Below, one piece after another: positions 40,988-49,275 of a stretch of DNA of 64,000 nt (the first letter of the stretch is position 1; each line of letters begins with the position of its first letter). Position numbers and translations under genes: made by a program. This DNA is from Bradyrhizobium zhengyangense. Lineage in GTDB: Bacteria > Pseudomonadota > Alphaproteobacteria > Rhizobiales > Xanthobacteraceae. The notes under the pieces are model-generated. The model worked only from the letters and a program-made list of their open reading frames with translations. It was not told where the DNA came from and searched no databases. The stretch covers positions 186,001-250,000 of the forward strand of contig NZ_JAKLUA010000007.1 of assembly GCF_022012435.1 (NCBI RefSeq), written 5' to 3'.

Positions 40988-41962
40988 TTAGTTCCGTGCT
41001 GCGCGCCCCGACCGCCGCGGCCGGGCCGCGGGTTCCGCCGCCGCCCGCATGATCCAGCGGCGGAACGCGGCAAAATCGCGCTGCTCGGTCTGAAAGCTGC
41101 GGTAGAGCAGGTACCAGCGCATGCCCTTGGGCACCGAGAGGTCGAACGGCGCCACCAGGCGTCCGGCGGCGATGTCGTCGTCGATATAGGGCCGGATGCC
41201 CATGGCAATGCCGAGCCCGTCGGCGGCGGCCTGCAGCGCCTGGCCGTAGAACTGGAACTCGGGTCCGCGTGCATTGATGCGGGTGAGGCCCGCCGCCTTC
41301 AGCCAGATCGGCCAGTCCTCCGGCGAATGGGTGACGCGGATCAGGCCGGGCCCCTTGAGGTCGGCCGGCCGCTTCAGGCCGCTGGCGAGGCGGGGCACGC
41401 ACACCGGCGTCAAATCGCCTGCGAACAGCGGCTCGGCGACGAGGCCCGGCCAGTCGCCGGTGCCGAGCTTGATGCCGCAGCTCCAGTCCTCTCCGAACGG
41501 CACCTCGGCGCCGCCGGTGGTGAAGCGCACCTCGATGTCGGGCTCTTCGCTGCGAAACTCCGACAGCCGCGGGATCAGCCAGCGCATCGCAAAGGTGTGG
41601 CCGACACCGATGGTGAGCACGCGCACGCTTGCAGGCGCCGTCACCTGCGCGGTGAGGCTGGCGAGCGCATCGAAGATCGGCGTCAGGCCGCTCTGGTAGG
41701 CGCGGCCCGCCTGCGTCAGCACGAGCTTGTTGGCCTTGCGTTCGAACAGCGCGACGCCGAGCCGCTCTTCCAACAGATGCACCATGCGGCTGACGGCGGC
41801 CGCCGACACGTTCAGCTCGATTCCGGCGGAGGCAAAGCTGCCGGTCCGGGCCGCCGCCTCGAATGCCTTGATGCCGTTGAGAAAGAGCAGCCGCCGCAAA
41901 CGATGGACCCTCAGGAAAGCTGATGCCAGGCCAAGATAACTCAGTTTGCGCGAATGGGGCAA
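40988..41962 (-). CDS. LysR-family transcriptional regulator
   Basis: This 324-residue protein has the LysR helix-turn-helix FLNGIKAFEAAARTGSFASA, then NVSAAAVSRMVHLLEERLG. The effector-binding domain starts near LTIGVGHTFAMRWLIPRL and resembles GcvA-type regulators. About 25 residues precede the HTH, so the true start may be the later Leu/Met region, but 41962 is the first ATG with a reading frame. It is divergent from the TauE-type permease gene 119 bases away, a likely target. Confidence 0.9.
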   Translation of the reverse strand: MPHSRKLSYLGLASAFLRVHRLRRLLFLNGIKAFEAAARTGSFASAGIELNVSAAAVSRMVHLLEERLGVALFERKANKLVLTQAGRAYQSGLTPIFDALASLTAQVTAPASVRVLTIGVGHTFAMRWLIPRLSEFRSEEPDIEVRFTTGGAEVPFGEDWSCGIKLGTGDWPGLVAEPLFAGDLTPVCVPRLASGLKRPADLKGPGLIRVTHSPEDWPIWLKAAGLTRINARGPEFQFYGQALQAAADGLGIAMGIRPYIDDDIAAGRLVAPFDLSVPKGMRWYLLYRSFQTEQRDFAAFRRWIMRAAAEPAARPRRSGRAARN

Positions 41963-42009
41963 GCGAGGCAGAAATATCAGCGTAATTCATGCTGATTTGT
42001 TTCTTTCGC

Positions 42010-42034
42010 CTCTCCCCGCAAGCCGGGCGAGGGG
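42010..42034. repeat. Partial palindromic repeat, CCTCTCCCCGC family
   Basis: CCTCTCCCCGC-AAGCC-GGGCGAGGGGG is a short hairpin of the family at 1741-1882. It occupies the LysR-permease divergent gap and may overlap their regulatory region. Confidence 0.6.
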
Positions 42035-42081
42035 GAATGTGCAGCTTGCGTCCCTCACCGTCCTAGCAGGAGCTTCCCCAC

Positions 42082-42861
42082 GTGACGCCCATCATGATCG
42101 CTGCCCTTGGATTGCTGATGGTCGGCACCGCGTTCCTGTCGGGGCTGTTCGGCATGGCGGGCGGGCTGATCCTGATCGGCGTGCTGCTGGCCTTGATGCC
42201 GCTGCCGACGGCGATGGTGCTGCATGCGATCACGCAGATGGCCTCGAATGGCTGGCGCGCGTTGCTGTGGCGCGCGCATATCCGCTGGCGGCCGGTCGCG
42301 AATTACATGGTCGGCGCCGCCATCGCGCTCGGTGCGTGGTCGCTCACGCGCTACGTGCCTGACAAGCCGACGGCGCTTTTGATGCTGGGCGCCACGCCGT
42401 TCATGGCGCGGCTGCTGCCGAGGGATATCAAGCCAGACCCTGATCGCCTCTGGCAAGGCACCGTCTATGGCACGATCTGCATGGGCCTGATGCTGATGAC
42501 GGGCGTCTCCGGGCCGCTGCTCGACACCTTCTTCCTCGGCGGCGATTTCGGCCGGCGCGAGAAGGTGGCGACCAAGGCGATGTGCCAGCTCGTCAGCCAT
42601 TTCACCAAGCTGATCTATTTCGGCGGCATCATCGACCAGGCCGCCTCGCTCGATCCGGTTCTTGCCGGCGTCGCAATTCTCGCCTCGATGCTCGGCACCA
42701 CGCTGGCGCGGCGCATTCTCGAAGCCATGACCGACCAGCAGTTCATCGCCTGGTCGAACAAGCTGATCACCACCATCGCCTGCTACTACATCGCCTATGG
42801 CGGCTGGCTGCTGGTTCGCACGCCGGTGCTGGCCGCTTTCGACAAGGGAGGTTTGCAATGA
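42082..42861 (+). CDS. TauE/SafE-family permease
   Basis: This 259-residue integral membrane protein has seven or eight hydrophobic segments. It carries the family start MIAALGLLMVGTAFLSGLFG and GMAGGLILIGVLLALMPLP, typical of sulfite/organosulfonate exporter-like TauE proteins. A conserved GVSGPLLDTFFL lies mid-protein. The start is a GTG at 42082 with CAGGAG upstream; the substrate is unknown. Its stop overlaps the next start (ATGA), so the following small gene is coupled. Confidence 0.87.
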   Translation: MTPIMIAALGLLMVGTAFLSGLFGMAGGLILIGVLLALMPLPTAMVLHAITQMASNGWRALLWRAHIRWRPVANYMVGAAIALGAWSLTRYVPDKPTALLMLGATPFMARLLPRDIKPDPDRLWQGTVYGTICMGLMLMTGVSGPLLDTFFLGGDFGRREKVATKAMCQLVSHFTKLIYFGGIIDQAASLDPVLAGVAILASMLGTTLARRILEAMTDQQFIAWSNKLITTIACYYIAYGGWLLVRTPVLAAFDKGGLQ

Positions 42862-43088
42862 GCGAGACGGCCGACCCGCTGGTGCTAGATTTCGTCGAAT
42901 GGATCGCGCGCGAGCCGCGCGCCTATGCCGAGGTGATCTCGACCTGGAAGACCTCGTGCCCGCGCCTCACCATCTGGGAGGACGCCGCCGATCGCGGCTT
43001 CGTCGCGCGCGAGACGCGGCCCGGCCTCGGCCTGGTCATCGCGGTGACGGAAGACGGCGAGAAGCTGCTGCGAACCAACGGGCGGTAG
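42858..43088 (+). CDS. Small hypothetical protein coupled to the permease
   Basis: This 76-residue soluble protein starts MSETADPLVLDFVEWIAREP and ends EDGEKLLRTNGR. The fold is probably a small helix-turn-helix or winged helix (PRLTIWEDAADRGFVAR), but no family is assigned. GGGAGG precedes its ATG, which overlaps the permease stop codon by four bases. Consistent coupling suggests an accessory role. Confidence 0.7.
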   Translation: MSETADPLVLDFVEWIAREPRAYAEVISTWKTSCPRLTIWEDAADRGFVARETRPGLGLVIAVTEDGEKLLRTNGR

Positions 43089-43097
43089 CGACACATC

Positions 43098-43215
43098 GTC
43101 ATTGCGAGCGTCAGCGAAGCAATCCAGAATGCTTCCGCGGCGGCAGTCTGGATTGCTTCGTCGCACCTGTGCAAAATTGCCTCGCAATTTTGTCACGGGC
43201 TCCTCGCAATGACGG
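43098..43215. repeat. Palindromic repeat, CATTGCGAGC...GCAATCCAG family
   Basis: GTCATTGCGAGCG...GCGAAGCAATCCAGA on the left mirrors TCTGGATTGCTTCGTCGC...CTCGCAATGAC on the right. An internal AAAATTGC / GCAATTTT hairpin is also present. The element ends 10 bases before the GST start codon, so it may provide or block the ribosome site. Confidence 0.85.
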
Positions 43216-43225
43216 AACACCATTC

Positions 43226-43924
43226 ATGTCGCTCAAGCTCTATGAACTCGTCGGCACTGATGCCTCGCGTCCCTTCAGCCCGTATTGCTGGCGCACGCGG
43301 ATGGCGCTGGCGCATAAGGGGCTGACGGCGGAATCGCTGCCCTGGCGCTTCACCGAGAAGAGCGTGATCGCGCCGCACGGCTCGGAGCGTGTGCCGGTGC
43401 TGCTAGATCACGACAGGCCGGTGGTCGATTCCTGGGCGATCGCGAACTACCTCGAAGACAATTTTCCGGATCGTCCGTCGCTCTTCGGCGGCGCGGGCGG
43501 CCGCGCCATGGCGCGCATGATCAATGCGTGGGGCGACATCGCCATCGTCGGCGGCATCTTTCCGCTCATCATCGCCGACATCCCGAACAATCTCGCCGAG
43601 GTCGATGCCGCCTATTTCCGCCAATCGCGCGAAGCACGCTTCGGCGGCAAGAAGCTGGAAGAGATCATGGCGAGCCGCGACAGCGGCGTCGTCGCATTCC
43701 GCAAATCGCTGGAGATCATGCGGCAGACGTTCAAGACGCAAGCTTATCTCGGCGGAGCCGCGCCGAACTATGCCGATTACATCGTGTTTGGCGGTTTTCA
43801 ATGGGCGCGCGTGGTGAGCCCGTTCAAGCTGATCGAGGCCGACGATCCCGTCTATGCCTGGCGCGAAAGACTGCTCGATGCATTCGACGGCATGGCGCGG
43901 AAGTCGCCGGGATTTGCGGTGTAG
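43226..43924 (+). CDS. Glutathione S-transferase family protein
   Basis: This 232-residue protein has an N-terminal thioredoxin-like GST domain (SLKLYELVGTDASRPFSPYC, with a CW pair). The middle contains VPVLLDHDRPVVDSWAIANYLE, which holds the cis-Pro and the glutathione-contact Asp-Ser. An all-helical C-terminal domain (AYLGGAAPNYADYIVFGGFQW) completes it. The start at 43226 follows a palindromic repeat with no strong SD. Reaction and partner are unknown; ligandin-like roles are common. Confidence 0.9.
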   Translation: MSLKLYELVGTDASRPFSPYCWRTRMALAHKGLTAESLPWRFTEKSVIAPHGSERVPVLLDHDRPVVDSWAIANYLEDNFPDRPSLFGGAGGRAMARMINAWGDIAIVGGIFPLIIADIPNNLAEVDAAYFRQSREARFGGKKLEEIMASRDSGVVAFRKSLEIMRQTFKTQAYLGGAAPNYADYIVFGGFQWARVVSPFKLIEADDPVYAWRERLLDAFDGMARKSPGFAV

Positions 43925-43929
43925 ACTTC

Positions 43930-44006
43930 GTAGGGTGGGCAAAGGCGCAAAGCGCCGTGCCCACGCAATGGAATTGGTGGGCACGCTTTCGCTTTGCTCA
44001 CCCTAC
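43930..44006. repeat. Palindromic repeat, GTAGGGTGGGCAAAG family
   Basis: GTAGGGTGGGCAAAGGCGC...GTGCCCAC mirrors GTGGGCACG...GCTTTGCTCACCCTAC. Its right arm includes the stop codon of the minus-strand CWC gene at 44003. Confidence 0.85.
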
Positions 44007-44203
44007 GATACTGCCGTAGCCGCCTTCCGCAAGCACTCCCGGCACAAGCAATCCTCGCCCTTCACCGGCATCGGCAGCTTGGCCGTTTCCTCCGCGCACC
44101 AGCAATTGCCCGAGAGATCGCAGCCGAACTCGGCGCCGCATCGGGAACAGGCAAGGCGGCGCGGGGCCGGTTGCGGAATCGTGATTTCTTTCGGATTTGT
44201 CAT
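44003..44203 (-). CDS. Cysteine-rich CWC-type protein
   Basis: This 66-residue protein has eight cysteines in the pattern CSRCGAEFGC, then CWC and CLCRECL, which fits the cysteine-rich CWC family. These are thought to bind metal. The ATG at 44203 gives MTNPKEITIPQPAPRRLAC. Its last codons and stop are supplied by the arm of a palindromic repeat. Function is unknown. Confidence 0.8.
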   Translation of the reverse strand: MTNPKEITIPQPAPRRLACSRCGAEFGCDLSGNCWCAEETAKLPMPVKGEDCLCRECLRKAATAVS

Positions 44204-44317
44204 GATTTACGTCGAAGCTTTGCCGTCATTTTCATGTCGGGTTCATCTGTCGCCGCAGTATATTAGGCGCCGCGCAGAGACCATGGAAGCGGTTGGCAAG
44301 GCGCGGAGGACAAATCG

Positions 44318-45898
44318 ATGGCCCGCGATTCGCAAGCCGCTCTCGTCGCGCTGAACCGCTTCGGCTTCGGGCCGCGCGGCGGCGCATCCGGCGATCTCAT
44401 CAATGCGGCCTCCGATCCCCGCGGCTTCGTGAAGGCGGAACTGGCGCGTCCCCTGGGCGCGCTGCTGGAGGCGCCCGGCCTGCAAGCGACGCCGCAACTC
44501 GGCCAGGCCGTGTTCGCCTATCAGGACCAGGTCAAGCAGGCGCGCGAGGCCGCCAAGGCCGCAACGCCGACCGAAGCGCCGGCGCCGCCGCCTGCGAACC
44601 AGAAGCCCGACAATCAATTACGGCGCAATCTCTCGCTCAACACGGTGGCGAGCGAGATATCAGGTCAGCAGGTGGCTGAGGCCAAATCTGCCGACAACAA
44701 GCCCGCCGACGGTGCGATGAAGCCCGACGCCATGCAGCCCAACGCTGCAGCACCACCGGCTGCAAAGCAGCCGCAGCAGCCCCTCAACGTGATCCAGAAG
44801 ACGTTTCGCACCGAAGCGCTGGCGCGGTTGCAGCGCGCGATGCTGGTCGATTGCGGCTTCACCGAGCGCCTGGTGGTGTTCTGGTCAAATCATTTCTGCA
44901 TCTCCGCGAGCAAGGGCGAGCTGGCGCGGATGTGGGCCGGCGCGTTCGAGCGCGAGGCGATCCGCCCGCACGTGCTCGGGCGCTTCGCCGACATGCTGAA
45001 GGCGGTCGAGCAGCATCCGGCGATGCTGTTCTTCCTCGACAACCAGCAATCGCTCGGACCGGATTCGCGCGCGGGCCAGAACCGCAAGCGCGGGCTGAAC
45101 GAAAATCTCGCGCGCGAGATCATGGAGCTGCATACGCTCGGCGTCGGCGGCGGCTATACGCAGGAGGACGTCACCTCGCTTGCGCGCATCATCACCGGCT
45201 GGACCTTTGCCGGCCGCAAGGGGCAGCTCGGCGCGCCCGGCTCTTTCGCCTTCAATGCCAATGCGCATCAGCCCGGGCCGCAGGTGCTGCTTGGCAAGAC
45301 CTACGAGGCCAATGGTCTGGCGCAGGGCGAGGCCGCGCTTGCCGACATCGCGCGCCATCCCTCGACCGCGAATTTCATCGCCACCAAATTCGTCAGGCAT
45401 TTCGTTGCCGACGATCCGCCGCCGGCGCTGGTGGCGCGGCTGCGCGATGTCTTCGTCAGGACCGACGGCGACCTCAAGGCGCTGGCGACGGCTCTGGTCG
45501 ATTCCGACGAAGCCTGGAAGGCGCCGCTTACCAAGATGCGCTCGCCTTACGACTTCCTGGTCGCGAGCGGGCGGCTGCTTGCGCGGGTGCCGGAGGATCC
45601 CGGTCTCTATCTGGGCAGTCTGAACCTGCTCGGCCAGCCGCTGTGGACGCCGGCCGGACCCAACGGCTTCCCCGACACGGCTGCGGCGTGGGCCGCGCCC
45701 GAGGGCATGAAGCTCCGGCTCGACATCGCCTCGCAGATGGGTGCACGGCTCGGGCCCAACATCGATCCGCTCGACCTTCTTGAATTCGCGGCCGCCGACG
45801 CGGCATCCGTCGAAACGCGCAAAACCATCGAGCGCGCGGAATCGCGCCAGCAGGCCCTGGCGCTGCTGTTGATGTCGCCGGAAATCCAGAGGAGATGA
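44318..45898 (+). CDS. DUF1800 domain-containing protein
   Basis: This 526-residue DUF1800 protein has AALVALNRFGFGPRGG at the start, KTFRTEALARLQRAMLVDC near residue 155, and the core ERLVVFWSNHFCIS. It continues RKRGLNENLAREIMELHTLG and VTSLARIITGWTF. A long alanine/proline-rich linker (residues about 85-150) splits the N-terminal part. No clear signal peptide is seen, though family members are often exported. Its stop overlaps the DUF1501 start, and the two families are regularly paired. Function is unknown. Confidence 0.9.
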   Translation: MARDSQAALVALNRFGFGPRGGASGDLINAASDPRGFVKAELARPLGALLEAPGLQATPQLGQAVFAYQDQVKQAREAAKAATPTEAPAPPPANQKPDNQLRRNLSLNTVASEISGQQVAEAKSADNKPADGAMKPDAMQPNAAAPPAAKQPQQPLNVIQKTFRTEALARLQRAMLVDCGFTERLVVFWSNHFCISASKGELARMWAGAFEREAIRPHVLGRFADMLKAVEQHPAMLFFLDNQQSLGPDSRAGQNRKRGLNENLAREIMELHTLGVGGGYTQEDVTSLARIITGWTFAGRKGQLGAPGSFAFNANAHQPGPQVLLGKTYEANGLAQGEAALADIARHPSTANFIATKFVRHFVADDPPPALVARLRDVFVRTDGDLKALATALVDSDEAWKAPLTKMRSPYDFLVASGRLLARVPEDPGLYLGSLNLLGQPLWTPAGPNGFPDTAAAWAAPEGMKLRLDIASQMGARLGPNIDPLDLLEFAAADAASVETRKTIERAESRQQALALLLMSPEIQRR

Positions 45899-47118
45899 TG
45901 ATGATCGACTGCGTCGAAAACCGGCTCCTCACCTCGCGCCGCGGTCTTCTGCTCGGCGGCGCCGCTTTCGCGGCCTGGGCTTACCTGCCGAAATTCGCGC
46001 GCGCCGCCGACGGGCGCGACCCGCGCCTGGTCGTGGTGATCCTGCGCGGTGCCCTCGACGGGCTCGCAACCGTCGCGCCGCTCGGCGACCCCGACTATGC
46101 CGCCCTGCACGGCTCGATCGCGCTTACGGCGGACGGTGCGCATCCTGCGACCAGGCTGGACGGCTTCTTCGCGCTGCATCCGGCGATGCCGGAATTTGCG
46201 CGCATGTACCGCGACCAGCATGCCGCGGTGATCCACGCGGTCTCGACGCCTTATCGTGACCGCTCGCATTTCGACGGACAGGACGTGCTCGAGAGCGGCT
46301 ATGCCGGACCGGGCCGCGTGCAGTCGGGCTGGCTCAATCGCGCGCTCGAAGCGCTGCCGCGCGGCGAGCGCGTGTCGAGCGGGCTAGCTGTCGGCCCCAC
46401 CACGCCGCTGGTGCTGCGCGGCGCGGCACCGACCGTCGGCTGGGCGCCGGTCGCGCTGCCGCAGGCCGATGACGACACCGCGATGCGGCTGGTCGATCTC
46501 TACCGTCATCGCGATCCCGCGCTCGCCTCGGCGCTGACGCAGGGACTGCAGCTCGAGAAGGCTGCAAGCGGCGACGACATGAAGCCGAAGCCCGGCAACC
46601 AGGTCGCGCAGATGCGGCAGGTCGCGCGTGGCGCGGCCAAGCTGATGGCTGCCGATGACGGTCCGCGCATCGCAGCGCTCGCCTTCGACGGCTGGGATAC
46701 GCACGCGAACGAAGGCGGCCCAGTGGGGCGCCTCGCCTTCCTGCTCGGCGGTTTCGATAGTGCGCTGGCCGAATTCGAAAGCGGCCTCGGCGATCGCTGG
46801 CGCGACACCGTCGTCGTCGTCGCCACTGAATTCGGCCGCACCGCGCGCATCAACGGCACCGACGGCACCGATCACGGCACCGGCACCATCGCGCTGCTCG
46901 CCGGCGGCGCGGTGAAAGGTGGACGCGTCATCTCCGACTGGCCCGGCCTCAAGCCCGCCAATCTCTACGAAGGCCGCGACCTCAAGCCGACCACCGATTT
47001 GCGCTCCGTCATCAAGGGCGTGCTGCAAGGCCAGTTCGGCCTGTCGGATCAGGTGCTGGCCCAGACCGTGTTCCCGGATAGCGCCAGCGCAAGGCCGATG
47101 AAGGGATTGGTGGCTTGA
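45895..47118 (+). CDS. DUF1501 domain-containing protein with Tat signal
   Basis: This 407-residue DUF1501 protein has a twin-arginine signal: LTSRRGLLLGGAAFAAWAYL. The body has VVVILRGALDGLATVAPLGD and YRDRSHFDGQDVLESGY, and the C-terminal VVVATEFGRTARING with DGTDHGTGTIALLAGG. These suggest an alkaline phosphatase/sulfatase-like fold. Three in-frame ATGs (45895, 45898, 45901) follow GGAG; the first is given. It is coupled to the DUF1800 gene. The pair likely works at or beyond the inner membrane; substrate unknown. Confidence 0.9.
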   Translation: MMMIDCVENRLLTSRRGLLLGGAAFAAWAYLPKFARAADGRDPRLVVVILRGALDGLATVAPLGDPDYAALHGSIALTADGAHPATRLDGFFALHPAMPEFARMYRDQHAAVIHAVSTPYRDRSHFDGQDVLESGYAGPGRVQSGWLNRALEALPRGERVSSGLAVGPTTPLVLRGAAPTVGWAPVALPQADDDTAMRLVDLYRHRDPALASALTQGLQLEKAASGDDMKPKPGNQVAQMRQVARGAAKLMAADDGPRIAALAFDGWDTHANEGGPVGRLAFLLGGFDSALAEFESGLGDRWRDTVVVVATEFGRTARINGTDGTDHGTGTIALLAGGAVKGGRVISDWPGLKPANLYEGRDLKPTTDLRSVIKGVLQGQFGLSDQVLAQTVFPDSASARPMKGLVA

Positions 47119-47198
47119 CAGCCGCCGCCGTCATGCTGCGCCTTGCGGCGCGTCGCGGAATGTCGACATGATTGCCTGAGCATCAGGAGACCTCGCCC

Positions 47199-47522
47199 AT
47201 GTACATCGCCATGAACCGCTTCCGCGTCACCAAGGGATCGGAAGCCGCCTTCGAGCAGGTCTGGCTGTCGCGCGACACGCACCTGGACAAGGTGCCCGGC
47301 TTCGTCGAATTCCATCTGCTGCGCGGGCCCGAGCTCGAGGACCACACGCTGTATGCGTCGCACACCGTGTGGGCGAACCACGCGGCGTTCGACGCCTGGA
47401 CCAAGTCGGAAGCGTTTCGCGCGGCGCATGCCCGCGCCGGCGACAACAAGCCGCTCTACCTCGGTCATCCCCAGTTCGAGGGTTTTGAGGTGATGCAGAC
47501 GGTCGGACGCGGCGCCAAATAG
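47199..47522 (+). CDS. IsdG/HmuQ-type heme-degrading monooxygenase
   Basis: This 107-residue ABM-fold protein opens MYIAMNRFRVTKGSEAAFEQ. The residues expected of IsdG-type enzymes appear at Asn6, Trp67 (AFDAWTKS) and His77 (RAAHARAG), positions matching N7/W67/H77 of IsdG. The sequence is close to what I know of Bradyrhizobium HmuQ/HmuD, which degrade heme to biliverdin-like products and iron. AGGAGACCTCGCCC precedes the ATG at 47199. No hmu transport genes are adjacent, and no Irr or Fur box was identified. Confidence 0.85.
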   Translation: MYIAMNRFRVTKGSEAAFEQVWLSRDTHLDKVPGFVEFHLLRGPELEDHTLYASHTVWANHAAFDAWTKSEAFRAAHARAGDNKPLYLGHPQFEGFEVMQTVGRGAK

Positions 47523-47540
47523 CGCGCCGTACCCGGAACG

Positions 47541-48482
47541 TCAGCCCTTCGTAATCTTGTCGATCTCGGCGAGATCCTCGGCCGTGAGCTGCCAGGCGAT
47601 CGCCTTGACGTTCTGCTCGACCTGCTCGACGCGGGTGGCGCCGGCGATCACGCTCGACACTTGCGGACGCCCGGCAAGCCAGGAGAAGGCGAGCTCGAGC
47701 ATCGAATGGCCGCGCGCCCCGGCAAAGGCCTGAAGCTTTTGGACGACGTCCTCGTTGCGCGGCGTGACATAGCGGTCGCGCAGCGCCGGCACCTTGCCGA
47801 AGCGCGTGTCGGCGGGCGCTGTTGCGCCGCGCTGATACTTGCCGGTGAGCAGGCCGCTCGCCAGCGGGAAGAACGGCAACAGGCCGAGCTTGTACTCCTG
47901 CGCGGCGGGCAGCAGATCCTTCTCGATGTCGCGGACCACGAGACTGTATTCGTCCTGCGCCGAGACGAAGCGGCTGACATTCATCGCGCGCGCGGTGAAC
48001 TCGGCTTCCGCGATCCGCCACGCCGGAAAGTTGGAATGGCCGATGTAGCGGACCTTGCCCTGGCGGACGAGATCGTCGAGCGCGCGCAGCGTCTCGTCCA
48101 GCGGCGTCAGCGGATCGTAATCATGCTGCTGGTAGAGATCGATGTAGTCGGTCTTGAGCCGTGTCAGGCTGGCCTCGACCGCGCTCATGATGTAGCGGCG
48201 CGAAGCGCCCTGCTTGGTGCCGTCGGTCGCCATGGGCTTGGAATATTTGGTGGCGAGCACGATGTCCTTGCGGCGGTCGCCGAGCACCGTGCCCAGCACC
48301 GTCTCCGAGCCGCCCATGCCGGCATAGATGTCGGCGGTATCGAACAGCGTGATGCCGAGGTCGATCGCCCGATGGATCACCCTGCGCGAGGTTTCCAGAT
48401 CGGTGCGCTGGCCGAAATTGTTGCAGCCGAGCCCGACCGCGGACACGCGCAGGCCGGAGCCGCCGAGATTACGAATTTCCAT
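47541..48482 (-). CDS. Aldo/keto reductase
   Basis: This 313-residue TIM-barrel NADPH-dependent reductase starts MEIRNLGGSGLRVSAVGLGC. It has the catalytic tyrosine motif DTADIYAGMGGSE (Asp, Tyr), Lys in VLATKYSK and His in DLYQQHDYD. The C-terminal SSVIAGATRVEQVEQNVKA binds the cofactor. The start at 48482 gives the family-typical N-terminus; longer in-frame codons upstream are not conserved. The substrate is unknown. Confidence 0.93.
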   Translation of the reverse strand: MEIRNLGGSGLRVSAVGLGCNNFGQRTDLETSRRVIHRAIDLGITLFDTADIYAGMGGSETVLGTVLGDRRKDIVLATKYSKPMATDGTKQGASRRYIMSAVEASLTRLKTDYIDLYQQHDYDPLTPLDETLRALDDLVRQGKVRYIGHSNFPAWRIAEAEFTARAMNVSRFVSAQDEYSLVVRDIEKDLLPAAQEYKLGLLPFFPLASGLLTGKYQRGATAPADTRFGKVPALRDRYVTPRNEDVVQKLQAFAGARGHSMLELAFSWLAGRPQVSSVIAGATRVEQVEQNVKAIAWQLTAEDLAEIDKITKG

Positions 48483-48735
48483 GGGAGATCCTGTCAGACG
48501 AGAGCAGGCGGCCATTGTGACCGCGGTGCACTGCAGCGGCAAGCGCCTGCCTGCGTTGCAGCCATGCCGATAGGGAGCGGCAGGCAAAAAAATGCGGCCC
48601 CTGTCAGACGCGGCGACTGACGGGGACCGCTTGGGCGCTTGATCGGTGACGGGGGGCCTGATCAGACGCAGCTACACCCTAATCCCGGTGTGTTACGCGC
48701 CGGTGACAGCTGGAGTTATCCACAGGCCCGAAAAA

Positions 48736-49191
48736 TCAGAAGATCTTGCGATAGACGATGAAGCCGGAGCGTTCCGCGACCTTGTCGTACAGGCTCTGCG
48801 CGGTGGTGTTGGTCTCGTGCGTCTGCCAGTAGACGCGCGGCGAGCCCGCGAGTTTTGCGCGCTCGTAGACGCCGTAGATCAACGCCGAGGCGACGCCCTT
48901 GCCGCGCGCGGCCTCCAGCGTGAACAGGTCCTGCAGATAGCACGATGGCTCGATCGCGGTGGTGCTGCGGTGGAACAGATAGTTGGTTATGCCCAGCAGC
49001 TTGCCGTCGCTCTCGGCGACCAATCCATGCACCGGCTCATAGGCATCGAAGAAGCGCTGCCAGGTCATTGCAGTAATTGCCGGCGCAAGCGCGGTCGGAC
49101 CGGAGCGGCCGTAGAAGGCGTTGTAGCCGTCCCACAGCGGCAGCCATTGATCGTAGTCCTGCCGGGTGACGAAGCGAATGGTGAGCGACAT
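48736..49191 (-). CDS. GNAT-family N-acetyltransferase
   Basis: This protein of about 151 residues has the GNAT acetyl-CoA loop LQDLFTLEAARGKGVASALIYGVYERAK (in part, with the R-G-K-G-V-A core). The C-terminal VYWQTHETNTTAQSLYDKVAERSGFIVY is also typical. The start at 49191 (MSLTIRFVTRQDYDQW) fits the usual N-terminus; an ATG 12 codons upstream is possible. The acceptor is unknown. Confidence 0.88.
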   Translation of the reverse strand: MSLTIRFVTRQDYDQWLPLWDGYNAFYGRSGPTALAPAITAMTWQRFFDAYEPVHGLVAESDGKLLGITNYLFHRSTTAIEPSCYLQDLFTLEAARGKGVASALIYGVYERAKLAGSPRVYWQTHETNTTAQSLYDKVAERSGFIVYRKIF

Positions 49192-49275
49192 CTGGGAAAT
49201 CCGCGGGTCGATGATGCGATGAGGCATCCTTCATACGGGATGATGGCGGTGCGGATCAATCGTGCTGCCAGGCGA

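Noticed and set aside
48716..48724. Perfect DnaA box TTATCCACA
   Set aside because: Single copy, no cluster or A+T-rich unwinding region; not enough for an origin.
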